Shown here: in pieces, positions 55,914 to 64,000 of the stretch
How the letters are laid out: each line of letters starts with the position of its first letter
Position numbering within the stretch: the first letter of the stretch is position 1
NCBI GenBank assembly: GCA_012032345.1
Contig: JAAUQI010000007.1
Span: 1 to 64,000, forward strand
From: Leptolyngbyaceae cyanobacterium RM1_1_2
GTDB taxonomy: Bacteria > Cyanobacteriota > Cyanobacteriia > Phormidesmidales > Phormidesmidaceae
Length of the DNA: 64,000 nucleotides
Reading direction: 5' to 3'
Made by a program: the position numbers and the translations under genes
The notes under the pieces: model-generated
What the model saw: the letters and a program-made list of their open reading frames with translations, nothing else
Told to the model about the DNA's origin: nothing
Databases searched by the model: none

Positions 55914-56729
55914 CTAACCCACAACGTGGATAGGGCCTTTGACACTGCCACTAAAGAACTGACGCACAAGCGCATTGTCAGTTGCGTCGATCTCTGAGAC
56001 AGAGCCGCTCCACTGAATTTTACCTTGATGAAGAAATGAAACTCGATCGGCAGTGCGGCGAATTGTACTCTCTTGGTGAGTCACCATGACGTAAGAGCCA
56101 CAGGCTTGGCCCCGCTGCATCTCTCGAATCAGGTCTTCAATCACGGTTGAGGCGATTGGATCCAAGCCCGCTGTAGGCTCGTCGTATAGCAGCAGGTCTG
56201 GGCGATCGCGGGGGTTCTCTGGATTAGGAATGACAGCTCTAGCAAAACTCACCCGCTTGCGCATACCGCCCGATAGCTCTGCCGGGTAGCGATCGGCAAT
56301 TCCGGGCAGACCTACCATCTCTAAAGATTCCTCCACAAGCCTGCGAATTTCTGAGCGAGACAGCCGAGAGTGCTGATAGAGAAAAAAGCCCACGTTTTCA
56401 TCTACCGAGAGAGAATCAAATAAAGCCGCCTGTTGAAACACCATGCCGATACGAATTGGATCTGGCGAGTCATCAATCAGGCCGACTCTTCGCTGTCCGG
56501 CAACATAGATTTCTCCACCATCCGGAGCTAACAAGCCCGCAATAATTCTCAAAATCGTCGATTTTCCCGTTCCAGAAGGGCCAATAATGGCAATGGCCTC
56601 ACCGCGGCCAATCGAAAGATTAACGTCGTCAAGGACTCGATTAGAGCCAAAAACTTTGCGGATACTGCTCAGCTCCATTAAAAGCTCATTCTCGTAGTTC
56701 TCTTGACACTTACGCTCTAGCTCGTACAT
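55914..56729 (-). CDS. ABC transporter ATPase of the MCE (MlaF-like) system
   Basis: Walker A GPSGTGKST, Q-loop VFQQAALFDSL, signature LSGGMRKRVSFARA, Walker B LLLYDEPTAGLD and switch His in VTHQ are all present. LSGGMRKR is the variant typical of MlaF-type ATPases. 271 aa; the ATG at 56678 (MELSSIRKVFG) is an alternative start nearer the domain edge. 23 bp separate it from the MCE gene, an operon. Confidence 0.92.
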   Translation of the reverse strand: MYELERKCQENYENELLMELSSIRKVFGSNRVLDDVNLSIGRGEAIAIIGPSGTGKSTILRIIAGLLAPDGGEIYVAGQRRVGLIDDSPDPIRIGMVFQQAALFDSLSVDENVGFFLYQHSRLSRSEIRRLVEESLEMVGLPGIADRYPAELSGGMRKRVSFARAVIPNPENPRDRPDLLLYDEPTAGLDPIASTVIEDLIREMQRGQACGSYVMVTHQESTIRRTADRVSFLHQGKIQWSGSVSEIDATDNALVRQFFSGSVKGPIHVVG

Positions 56730-56962
56730 AGTTGACTCGAATTTATGCAGAACAGATACTCAGGAATGGCACACTAGGCAGAGACGAGGGCAGAGACGAG
56801 GTAAATTGGAAGATTTTCCCTGCTCTGCGTAGACTCTATCAAATGCTAATCGTATCAGGAGCTAGTTTTGAGATTCTAAGTGCGGATAGATTCCCAGTAT
56901 GCCATTCATTATCAAGCTGGCCCGTCGGCTCATTGTTTTCATTATGCGCCTGATTGTTATCT

Positions 56963-58345
56963 ATGCCTTTTAGTCCTCTAAAACGAAAGCTGCGCAAATC
57001 TTTTCGCTTTCTCTTACGAGAAACTACCTATATTACGCCTCCCCGCGTGAATCGCTGGGTCAAGTGGTTGGCTCCTGGACTTTTGGTCAAGCGCTGGCTG
57101 CTTTTAAGTACAGTCGGCGTTTTGATGGTGGGTATAGGCGCAGCCATTTGGTTTAAGCTCACCCCGGTTTTCTATACAGTTCAGTTTCTGGGGGCGCTAC
57201 TGCGCCTGATTAGCACCATTATCCCCAGCTATATTAGTGGGCCGCTGGGTATTTTGGCAGGTGTTTTGCTCATTCTATGGGGTCAAACCCGGACGCTGGG
57301 AGCTATCACCGAGGTTTTAATGCCCGGCAGTGGGGATGACCTCGTGGACGTCCTGATGAATCGGCGACGACTCCATCGCGGCCCTAAAATTGTGGTCATT
57401 GGCGGGGGGACGGGGCTTTCGACCCTGCTGCGGGGCCTGAAGCACTATAGCGCCAATATTACGGCGATTGTTACGGTAGCAGATGATGGCGGCTCTTCGG
57501 GTCGCCTGCGTCGGGAAATGGGAATTTTGCCCCCCGGCGACATTCGCAACTGCCTAGCGGCTCTGGCTGACGAGGAAAAACTGCTGACAGAGCTATTTCA
57601 GTATCGCTTTAGCGGCGGCAGTGGTCTGTCGGGTCACAGCTTTGGCAATTTGTTTTTGACAGCGCTAAACGATATTACTGGAGACGTAGAGCAGGCGATC
57701 GCGGCTAGCTCCCAGGTTTTGGCTATTCGAGGGCAGGTGCTGCCTGCTACTCTAAGCGACGTGCGGCTGTGGGCTGAACTCAAAGACGGTCGCCGGATTG
57801 AGGGAGAATCTAGCATTGCCAAAGCCAAAGGGCAGATTGTCCAGATTGGCTGTACGCCGGCCCGCCCGCCCGCCCTGCCCAAAGCGCTTAAGGCCATCAG
57901 CGAGGCTGACTACATTGTGATTGGCCCCGGCAGTCTCTATACCAGTATTGCGCCCAACCTGCTGGTGCCTGAGATTGTGGCTGCGATCGCGCAGCGAGAC
58001 GTCCCGCGAATCTACGTTTGCAACATCATGACAGAGCCTGGAGAAACCGAAGACTTTAGCGTCTCAGATCACATTCGGGCGCTAGATCAGACCTGCGGCT
58101 GTCAGCTCTTTGACGCCGTGCTGGTGCAAAAGCGATCGCCGACAGGAGAGACGCTGAAGCTTTATGCTCACGAAGGCGCAATGCCAGTCATCTTCGACCG
58201 CGATACTATTATTGCCTCCGGTCGTCGAATCGTCTTGGCTAACGTCATGAAAATAGATCAAAAAAGCGGCTCTATTCGCCATGACCCCCATCGTCTAGCC
58301 CGAGTTCTGCTGCGCTGGTATTCCCGCACCCAGGGGCTGCGATGA
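56963..58345 (+). CDS. yvcK: Gluconeogenesis factor YvcK/CofD-like protein with membrane N terminus
   Basis: About 460 aa. Two or three N-terminal hydrophobic helices ([51 protein letters not shown]) precede a CofD-like domain starting [20 protein letters not shown], with [20 protein letters not shown] and [16 protein letters not shown]. YvcK proteins bind UDP-sugars and affect cell-wall metabolism and carbon balance. The membrane extension is typical of cyanobacterial forms. Start ATG 56963; a TTG at 56954 is in frame. Divergent from the MCE operon. Confidence 0.9.
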   Translation: MPFSPLKRKLRKSFRFLLRETTYITPPRVNRWVKWLAPGLLVKRWLLLSTVGVLMVGIGAAIWFKLTPVFYTVQFLGALLRLISTIIPSYISGPLGILAGVLLILWGQTRTLGAITEVLMPGSGDDLVDVLMNRRRLHRGPKIVVIGGGTGLSTLLRGLKHYSANITAIVTVADDGGSSGRLRREMGILPPGDIRNCLAALADEEKLLTELFQYRFSGGSGLSGHSFGNLFLTALNDITGDVEQAIAASSQVLAIRGQVLPATLSDVRLWAELKDGRRIEGESSIAKAKGQIVQIGCTPARPPALPKALKAISEADYIVIGPGSLYTSIAPNLLVPEIVAAIAQRDVPRIYVCNIMTEPGETEDFSVSDHIRALDQTCGCQLFDAVLVQKRSPTGETLKLYAHEGAMPVIFDRDTIIASGRRIVLANVMKIDQKSGSIRHDPHRLARVLLRWYSRTQGLR

Positions 58346-58393
58346 TTATGCTGCTCTGGGTGTATAAATCTGAATTTCAGGCAAAATCAGGCG

Positions 58394-59368
58394 TCAGGAA
58401 TCGTTACTTGCTTCTGGTTCTGGTGCTTCTACACCTGTCTCATCGCGGGCCTCATCACGAGCTGTTGGCCCCATCAGGGCTGCCGTTGGTGTCAAGCCTG
58501 TGAGCGTTAGCGTGTACTCGATGTGGCTACCGCCGCTGTTTTGCCAGTCAATAACGCGGCGATCGCCATCTAGAGTGGGGTCGTTGTCGTAGGTAGTTAC
58601 GACTGCGTAATAAAGCCCTGTGCGCGGTACCGGAAAATCTGTAATCTGCGACTGCAGCCGGTTTAGGTCATCATTTTCGGCAAGGAGCTGCCCTTCACTG
58701 TTAAAAAGAAACAGTTGGGAATCGTCGTCTCGGTAGAGGGTACCCGGCAAAATATTGGTGGCGTCTACTGAGAGGGTGACGCGATCGCCCAAACCAGCCA
58801 CAAAACTGTATACCTGATGGTCGCTGCTTACCTCACCAGCTGCCACCCCTGAGCCATTGCGAGTATCTACAGGGGTCGCTGGTGACAGTGCTGGGACATC
58901 CGTTTGGCTGCGCAAGCTAACGCTAGCCAAGGGAAAGATCGGTCTAAAAGCCTGGTTTCGTCCCTGTCCTGGCTGATAGTAGAGGGTAGCAAATAGCGCT
59001 TCATAGGCTCTGGCCCACTCTTGGGGACGCTCCGGCAAATTCACCTCGGCGGCGCTAATCGCTTGGGCCAAAGCAGCCTCGCAGTTAGGAATATTGCTGA
59101 CAACAGTGCCGCTAGCCTCATAGGTCTGTAGCTGCCGCCGAAACTGAATCAGCTGGCTGCGTCTGTCCGCTGTAATTTCATCTGAGCCAATTAGCGGATC
59201 AACTAGGTCAAGGGCGTAGTTCCAGGCATTTAAGCAGATCGCTAGCTGTAGTTCCTGCTGGAGCTGACTGGCCGGAATCACCTGGGCTTGAGCAGCAGAA
59301 ACTAAGCTACTGAGCGCGATCGCACTCAGTCCAGCAATTCCTCCAGTGATGACTATTGGCGATTTCAT
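58394..59368 (-). CDS. Exported PPC-domain protein
   Basis: 324 aa with signal peptide (IAGLSAIALSSLVSAAQAQ). The N-terminal half is helical (LQQELQLAICLNAWNYALDL). The C-terminal half is a PPC-type (bacterial pre-peptidase C-terminal) beta-sandwich: DHQVYSFVAGLGDRVTLSVD, DSQLFLFNSEGQLLAENDD and TGLYYAVVTTYDNDP. No catalytic domain. The extreme C terminus is acidic. Role unknown; extracytoplasmic binding is inferred. Confidence 0.82.
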   Translation of the reverse strand: MKSPIVITGGIAGLSAIALSSLVSAAQAQVIPASQLQQELQLAICLNAWNYALDLVDPLIGSDEITADRRSQLIQFRRQLQTYEASGTVVSNIPNCEAALAQAISAAEVNLPERPQEWARAYEALFATLYYQPGQGRNQAFRPIFPLASVSLRSQTDVPALSPATPVDTRNGSGVAAGEVSSDHQVYSFVAGLGDRVTLSVDATNILPGTLYRDDDSQLFLFNSEGQLLAENDDLNRLQSQITDFPVPRTGLYYAVVTTYDNDPTLDGDRRVIDWQNSGGSHIEYTLTLTGLTPTAALMGPTARDEARDETGVEAPEPEASNDS

Positions 59369-59583
59369 CGTTCGATATCTTGAAGGTAGGCTAAGCTTTT
59401 TATGGCATTGTGCTTCAGAGTTTACCCTACACTTTCCGTAAAAATATCATCTACCATCCTATCTTTCCAGATACTTTTGGGCACACTAATGTCTTAAGGG
59501 GTGTTTTTTTGACCAGCCCAGCTTCAATAAATGTACCCATTGTTCTGAGCTGAGCTTTGCTCTCTTGTGCCTAAATATCAAAT

Positions 59584-61344
59584 ATGATTGACACGAGCTG
59601 GATTGCTCCTCGTGCGGCAAACCTTAAACGAATCGAGTCTTGGATGGATTCAAGCCAGAACGAACAACTAAAATTGCTGGTTGTAGATGACGAGCCGGAC
59701 AACCTAGATCTGCTCTATCGGACTTTTCGCCGTGATTTTCGCGTGTTTAAGGCCGATAACGGACTGTCTGCCCTGCAAATGCTGAGTCAGGAAGGAGAAA
59801 TGGCCATTATTATCTCCGATCAGCGTATGCCGCGTATGAACGGCACCGAATTTCTCAGCCGCACAGTCGAGCGCTTCCCAGACACAATCCGCATTGTGCT
59901 GACGGGCTATACAGACGTTGAAGATCTTGTCGAAGCCATCAACTCCGGCCAGGTTTTCAAATACATCACCAAGCCGTGGAATCCAGATCAGCTCAAAAGC
60001 GTAGTTTTACAAGCTGCTGAGACTTACCGCGTTCTCAAGCAAAGGACATTAGAGCTGAGTCGTGCCCTGAGCCGAGAGTCGCTGTTTAACAAGGTTATGC
60101 TGGCAATCCGAGAGTCTCTCGACTACAGCAACATGCTGCAGACGGTTGCAGAAACTTTAGGCAATACTTTTAGCGCCTGCTGCTCTACGCTGATCCCGAC
60201 AGATACTGTCAATCAGCAGAGGCAGTATCTGTATCAGATCTCAGCGACCCGATTTGTGCATATCGCTCCCGAACACCCCGATACTGAAATCGGCTGCAAC
60301 CTCAAAGCTATCGAGTTACTGGAGCAGTCCATCGACCCTAGCACGCTAGTCTGCGACGGTTCGATTCAGCAGCAGGTTACCCAGATAGATGAGAACACAG
60401 CAATCACAAGACTAACCATTCCTTTTTTCTATCAAAAGGACTGTCTAGCGATCGCCTATCTCTATCGCATCGGCGAGCCTGATGTCTGGACAGAGGAAAC
60501 TATTGACCTGATTAACAGCGTCTCTGAGCAAGTTGCCCTGGCAATTTCGCAGTCTATGCTCTACCAGCAGCTGCAGCAGCAGAGTCAGCAGATGCGAACA
60601 GAACTAGCAGTTGCCCGACAGATTCAAACTAACCTGCTGCGTCAAAGCTGGCCTGAGATCGAAGGCATCCGCATTCAAGCCCGCTGCATTCCGGCTAGAG
60701 AGGTAGGTGGAGATTTCTTTGAAGTGCTGGTTCATCCTCAAGGGGATATCTGGCTAGCCGTGGGAGATGTCTCAGGCAAAGGAGTCCCAGCAGCTTTGTT
60801 TATGGCAAGTGCTATCTCCGTCCTGCGCCGCGAACTGTCGCAAGAATCGCCGCCGCCGCCCAATATCGTCCTAAGAAATCTCAATGCCAGTCTTTCCGAC
60901 GATTTGGTTAGCAACAACTGCTTTATTACGATGGTGCTGGTTCGCTATTTGCCCGGCCAGCAAAAGCTAATTTATGCCAACGCAGGCCACATATATCCGA
61001 TGGTTTGGTCGCGCTCAGAGTCTGCTACGGATGAGGCTGAGCCAACCTACCTAGATACTCGCAGCGTGCCGTTAGGTATCCTCCCTCAGTGGCATTCAGC
61101 CGCAGGTGAGGTCATGTTACCCGCTGGTTCAGCCTTGGTCATCACCAGTGATGGCATTACTGAAGCTACTATTGCAGCCGCGCCTAGCAACGGCAGTCAG
61201 GCTATGCTCAGGCAAACTGGGCTATGGTCAATGCTAAAACAGCAAACCGGACTGCTCAATCTTGATCAGGTACTAGAGCAAGTTGCCGCTTTTAACTCAG
61301 TTCAAGAAGATGACCAAACAATTCTCTCACTGGAGGTACTGTAG
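59584..61344 (+). CDS. Response regulator with PP2C/SpoIIE phosphatase output (RsbU/HsbR-like)
   Basis: 586 aa: receiver domain at about 30-145 (LLVVDDEPDNLDLL, phospho-acceptor Asp79 in IIISDQRMPRMNG, Lys in KYITKPWN), a GAF-like middle (about 165-325), a short coiled coil (QQLQQQSQQMRTEL), and a PPM-type phosphatase (REVGGDFFEVL, VGDVSGKGVPAALFMA, IYANAGHIYP, LVITSDGITEA). Metal-binding acids are present. It probably dephosphorylates an anti-sigma antagonist in a partner-switching pathway, with the adjacent kinase-like gene three bases downstream as partner. No antagonist (STAS) gene is here. Confidence 0.92.
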   Translation: MIDTSWIAPRAANLKRIESWMDSSQNEQLKLLVVDDEPDNLDLLYRTFRRDFRVFKADNGLSALQMLSQEGEMAIIISDQRMPRMNGTEFLSRTVERFPDTIRIVLTGYTDVEDLVEAINSGQVFKYITKPWNPDQLKSVVLQAAETYRVLKQRTLELSRALSRESLFNKVMLAIRESLDYSNMLQTVAETLGNTFSACCSTLIPTDTVNQQRQYLYQISATRFVHIAPEHPDTEIGCNLKAIELLEQSIDPSTLVCDGSIQQQVTQIDENTAITRLTIPFFYQKDCLAIAYLYRIGEPDVWTEETIDLINSVSEQVALAISQSMLYQQLQQQSQQMRTELAVARQIQTNLLRQSWPEIEGIRIQARCIPAREVGGDFFEVLVHPQGDIWLAVGDVSGKGVPAALFMASAISVLRRELSQESPPPPNIVLRNLNASLSDDLVSNNCFITMVLVRYLPGQQKLIYANAGHIYPMVWSRSESATDEAEPTYLDTRSVPLGILPQWHSAAGEVMLPAGSALVITSDGITEATIAAAPSNGSQAMLRQTGLWSMLKQQTGLLNLDQVLEQVAAFNSVQEDDQTILSLEVL

Positions 61345-61347
61345 GTC

Positions 61348-61956
61348 ATGAAAACAGAGCTTCACGTCCCCAGCGATCTCAAGTTTTTGACAATTGTTGA
61401 GAACTGGCTCATAGAATCCCTCAAGACAGAACTAGACTATCAGATTGATCGGCAGATTGACTGGTCACGGACTGAAAATCGCCTACGACTGGTGCTGGTT
61501 GAGGCTTATTCCAACGTTGTCCGCCATGCTCACCAAAATCAGCCCAACTTACCTGTTCTGATTCGTCTGGAACTAAAAGACCGCGATCTTTCCTTAGAAG
61601 TTTGGGATTCAGGTTCTGGTTTTGAGCTAGATCGATACCTGGCTCCTGAACCTGAAGATTTTCAGGAAGGAGGATACGGCTGGCTGATTTTGCACCGCCT
61701 GATGGATACGGTTGAATACCGCTTGAGAGTGGGAGAAGGAAAAAACTGTCTATCTATGAAAACATCTTTAGAAACGAGCCAAGAGGCAGCTTCGCAAGCG
61801 GCTGAGAACAGCACTTCGGCAGAATCATCCAGCCCAGCAGCCCCGCAAGCAGCCCCAGTGGACGCTGCCCCAGCAGACACCCCTCCCTACAGCAGCCAGC
61901 CCCCACAAAGCAGGTTAGACCCAGAGAAAGATCCAGAGAAAGACCTCGCTAAGTAG
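61348..61956 (+). CDS. Anti-sigma factor-like serine kinase (RsbW-type HATPase)
   Basis: 202 aa. Residues 1-140 are a GHKL HATPase_c_2 domain: N box LRLVLVEAYSNVVRHAH, G1 LEVWDSGSGFEL, and G2 GGYGWLILHRLMDTVEYRL. The last 55 residues are low-complexity Ser/Pro/Ala with repeated DPEKD, not typical of the family. Forms a two-gene unit with the phosphatase. The stop overlaps the convergent dipeptidase by eight bases. Confidence 0.88.
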   Translation: MKTELHVPSDLKFLTIVENWLIESLKTELDYQIDRQIDWSRTENRLRLVLVEAYSNVVRHAHQNQPNLPVLIRLELKDRDLSLEVWDSGSGFELDRYLAPEPEDFQEGGYGWLILHRLMDTVEYRLRVGEGKNCLSMKTSLETSQEAASQAAENSTSAESSSPAAPQAAPVDAAPADTPPYSSQPPQSRLDPEKDPEKDLAK

Positions 61957-62634
61957 TGCTGCCATAGCAAGCTGAGGACACCCCTGAAAGCCAAGCCCAT
62001 AGCTGGTCACCATAGGAAAAGTGCCACCATTCATGGGGATGCCGCTGAAAGCCAACAGCGCTTAACAGCACGGAGAGCTGCTCTCTGCTGTGGTGATACT
62101 GCTGCTGAGAGTCAGCGCTGGTGGCAAAGTAATTGGGATAGGAGCGACTTGACAGCTCATCAATAGGGGAACCCATGTCGATCGCCTCGCCGCTGGCATC
62201 TGTCAGCGTTACATCCACGGCGGCCCCGGTGCTGTGGGGGGGGGGTGTTTGTGGGTTTGAGCTAGACGGTGCCCAAAACTGATAAACCTGAGACAGCAGA
62301 GCCTGCCGCTTAGATGCGCTCACGGCCCTTGGTGACAAACCTTTGTCCAATAGCAGTTGCTGATAGGTATGCTCAATCATGAACTGCTGCACCGCAATCG
62401 GACGGTAGGCATCAAAAATCTGAATGTGCCAGCCTGGACGCTGTGCCTGTAGCTGCTGCTGTGCCTGCAGCAGCCGATGGCAGACAGTTTGCCGCAGATA
62501 GTAGGGCGATCGCCGCCATAGGGTGCGCCTAGTCGGACATAGGGATGCGGCTGCACGACGGTGAAGCTCTCTAGCGGGATGGGGACTAGCGGCTCAGCGC
62601 GATCGCAAATCGGAACTTTTTGATAAGGCTTCAT
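61949..62634 (-). CDS. M15 D-alanyl-D-alanine dipeptidase (VanX/DdpX-like), frameshifted
   Basis: The start MKPYQKVPICDRAEPLVPI at 62634 overlaps the previous gene's stop (ATGA). The frame holds through VVQPHPYVRLGAPYGGDR, then breaks beside GCGATCGC at 62505-62506. One added base gives PYYLRQTVCHRLLQAQQQL, then IQIFDAYRPIAVQQFM, joining the second half. Zinc and catalytic motifs follow: HSTGAAVDVTL and HEWWHFSYG (EWWH as in VanX). In non-resistant bacteria such enzymes recycle cell-wall D-Ala-D-Ala. About 228 aa when repaired. Confidence 0.85.
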
Positions 62635-63329
62635 GAATTCGACAGCAATAACTCGCTAGACAAAACTGCAAGCTGATGGAGAACTCGGCGAAAGTCCTGC
62701 ACAATCAGGGGTGTATTGGCCTGATTCAGGGGCGGAACATGCACAAAAAGAGCCTGACATCCTGGCTTTTGGCTCAAAAACTGCAGCACACGAAAGTACA
62801 AATAATTGCAAACGTAGCTGCCTGCATCAGCGCTGATCTCAGTTATGGTAGTTCCCGACAGCAGCGACGGTAGGTAAAGCGGGGTCTGCAAGAAACTCTC
62901 AGCCTCTACGCCCTGCAGTTCCAGGCTAAGTCGGCAGCGATTTTCGGCCAAGCCACAGCAGATCACAAAGTCAGGCCGGAGCAAAACAATATTTTCAAGC
63001 ACCTCAGCAGGTGCTAGTTGAAAGCTGACGGGGAGCCGACGCAGCAAATAGGTGTTCTTGGGCAATAGAGCCTGATGCTGCAAGGCTGCTAGCAAATCGT
63101 CTGAGGCATTAGAAATCTGGTGGGCGCGCCAGGGGCGAAACGAGGTCAGCAAAAAGCGAGGAGCGGCAGCTAGCAGACCTGGTTCTGGCAAATCTGGGGG
63201 CGACTCTGAAGCGGATAGAGTTGAGGTAGGTAAACTCAGGGCCGATATACCGGAGGGCAGAGCTGCTGACGGGGGGGTTAGTTTGCCTGAGATCCCTTTG
63301 CTCACCCTGCGGGGCAGTAGGTCTAACAT
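62631..63329 (-). CDS. Pyroglutamyl-peptidase I-like protein (peptidase C15)
   Basis: Cysteine peptidase family removing N-terminal pyroglutamate. Catalytic Cys is in SADAGSYVCNYLYF and His in ALFVHVPPL; the acid is in GLAENRCRLSLE, a variant of the family's GxxGGR...E segment. The first about 57 residues are Ser/Pro-rich and outside the domain, which begins RFLLTSFRPW; since no internal Met exists, either this extension is real or a GTG/TTG start is used. Overlaps the dipeptidase start by four bases, so the two peptidases are coupled. Confidence 0.82.
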   Translation of the reverse strand: MLDLLPRRVSKGISGKLTPPSAALPSGISALSLPTSTLSASESPPDLPEPGLLAAAPRFLLTSFRPWRAHQISNASDDLLAALQHQALLPKNTYLLRRLPVSFQLAPAEVLENIVLLRPDFVICCGLAENRCRLSLELQGVEAESFLQTPLYLPSLLSGTTITEISADAGSYVCNYLYFRVLQFLSQKPGCQALFVHVPPLNQANTPLIVQDFRRVLHQLAVLSSELLLSNS

Positions 63330-63583
63330 GTTTGGGCTGTGGCTGTCTACCCTTTATTGTGGCACTTTTACCCACAGCGCGATCGCCCTAACCGTTGCCT
63401 ACTGCCCTAGTCTGCCATATCAGCTACGGTATCGGGCGATCGCAGAGGTTATCCAATTCTCTGAACTCCGGCTACATACCCAGAATCCAACGTGCTGCCC
63501 CACAGGTGTTTCGTAACTCAAAACTCAAAATCAAAAACTGGTATTACCATAGGTCAGTAAACGCTCTAGACGAGGGGCCACAA

Positions 63584-64000
63584 ATGACCGTCATCGCAGT
63601 GATCGATTACGACATGGGCAACCTACACTCTGCCTGCAAAGGGCTGGAGCGGGCGGGCGCAACCCCTTGGGTGACAGATGTTGCCGCAGAGTTAGCGACA
63701 GCAGACGGGGTGGTTTTACCCGGAGTTGGAGCCTTTGATCCGGCTATGCAGCATTTGCGATCGCGTGATTTAGCTGAGCCAATCAGGCAAATTATTGCCA
63801 GTGGCAAACCCTTTTTAGGCATTTGCTTAGGACTACAGGTTTTGTTTGAGGCCAGTGAAGAAGGCCAAGAACCCGGCTTAGGCATAATTCCAGGAACAAT
63901 TAAGCGCTTTCGCCCAGAACCCAACCTGACGGTTCCCCACATGGGCTGGAACCAGCTCCAGCTGACGCAGCCTAACATTGGCCTCTGGCAGTCAGTACAG
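63584..64000 (+). CDS. hisH: Imidazole glycerol phosphate synthase, glutaminase subunit HisH (partial)
   Basis: Supplies ammonia from glutamine to HisF in histidine synthesis. Class I glutamine amidotransferase: VIAVIDYDMGNLHSACKGL at the start, VVLPGVGAFDPAMQHL, the nucleophile Cys in PFLGICLGLQVLFEAS, and VPHMGWNQL. The His-Glu part of the triad lies beyond the window, which ends after 139 codons. Divergent from the pyroglutamyl-peptidase gene. Confidence 0.96.
   Translation, partial: MTVIAVIDYDMGNLHSACKGLERAGATPWVTDVAAELATADGVVLPGVGAFDPAMQHLRSRDLAEPIRQIIASGKPFLGICLGLQVLFEASEEGQEPGLGIIPGTIKRFRPEPNLTVPHMGWNQLQLTQPNIGLWQSVQ

Larger units (their letters stand above)
1..64000. repeat. Dispersed HIP1 palindromes (GCGATCGC)
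   Basis: The octamer GCGATCGC recurs dozens of times in genes and intergenic DNA, for example at 6898-6905, 20970-20977, 33190-33197 and 62506-62513. HIP1 over-representation is a known signature of many cyanobacterial genomes and contains GATC and CGATCG methylation targets. I did not count all copies. Several apparent frameshifts lie directly beside copies (see findings). Confidence 0.95.

Noticed and set aside
56777-56800. Direct 12-bp duplication (GGCAGAGACGAG twice)
   Set aside because: Only two copies, between divergent genes; too little to call a functional repeat.
1-64000. CRISPR array, insertion sequence or prophage
   Set aside because: No regularly spaced repeats, transposase, integrase or phage structural genes were seen on either strand.

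Overview
The window is chromosomal DNA from a cyanobacterium, most likely a filamentous, non-heterocystous (Leptolyngbya/Nodosilinea-like) lineage; the genus is a guess. Evidence: the HIP1 octamer GCGATCGC occurs throughout; photosynthesis genes psb32, psbQ and ndhL; a tRNA-Leu(UAA) gene with the classic cyanobacterial group I intron; hetZ, a CPP1-like gene, an ictB-like gene and HpsE-type glycosyltransferases. No transposase, phage block or CRISPR array was seen.

Layout. 0-11 kb: panB (cut by the window edge), pyruvate dehydrogenase E2, a histidine kinase whose GAF domain has both cysteine motifs of a DXCF cyanobacteriochrome, small enzymes, psb32, a broken methyltransferase, a lumenal pentapeptide protein, ictB-like, a hydrolase and a thioredoxin-TPR protein. 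11-22.9 kb: a GAF-GAF-PAS adenylate cyclase, a Uma2 relic, purC, then the outer-membrane block bamA-lpxC-fabZ-lpxA-lpxB followed by exbB-exbD. 22.9-29.4 kb: two conserved-looking small proteins, a second Uma2 relic, a promoter-to-terminator segment that looks like an unannotated small RNA or attenuated leader, thyX interrupted by a homing-endonuclease intein, a ThiO-like oxidase and psbQ. 29.4-41 kb: hppD, a HAD hydrolase, CPP1-like, an OmpR-type regulator, hetZ, tsaC, larC, an unknown 462-aa protein, trnL-UAA with intron, ndhL, a DUF3007 gene and trpA. 41-54 kb: an envelope block of four co-directional genes (DUF11/SdrD-B-like protein, 1188-aa outer-membrane barrel, beta-helix/OmpA protein, beta-helix/DUF11 protein) facing three GT2 glycosyltransferases, one fused to an EAL domain. 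54-64 kb: an MCE/ABC lipid-transport pair, yvcK, a PPC-domain protein, an RsbU/RsbW-like pair, a VanX-like dipeptidase with a pyroglutamyl-peptidase-like gene, and the start of hisH.

How the genes fit together. Much of the window serves the cell envelope: barrel assembly (bamA), lipid A synthesis (lpxC/fabZ/lpxA/lpxB), an ExbBD motor, MCE lipid transport, the four-gene surface block and polysaccharide glycosyltransferases. Signalling genes (cyanobacteriochrome kinase, cAMP cyclase, EAL fusion, PP2C/anti-sigma pair) suggest that light and second messengers control behaviour and surface properties, but that link is inference.

A quality warning. At least eleven genes or gene fragments show apparent frameshifts, all consistent with short base losses; five of these abut a HIP1 octamer or a one-mismatch variant. 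Several hit genes normally kept intact (panB, lpxA, lpxB, tsaC, hetZ). Systematic read error is the simplest explanation. The two Uma2 relics and the methyltransferase also carry nonsense substitutions and look like real pseudogenes.
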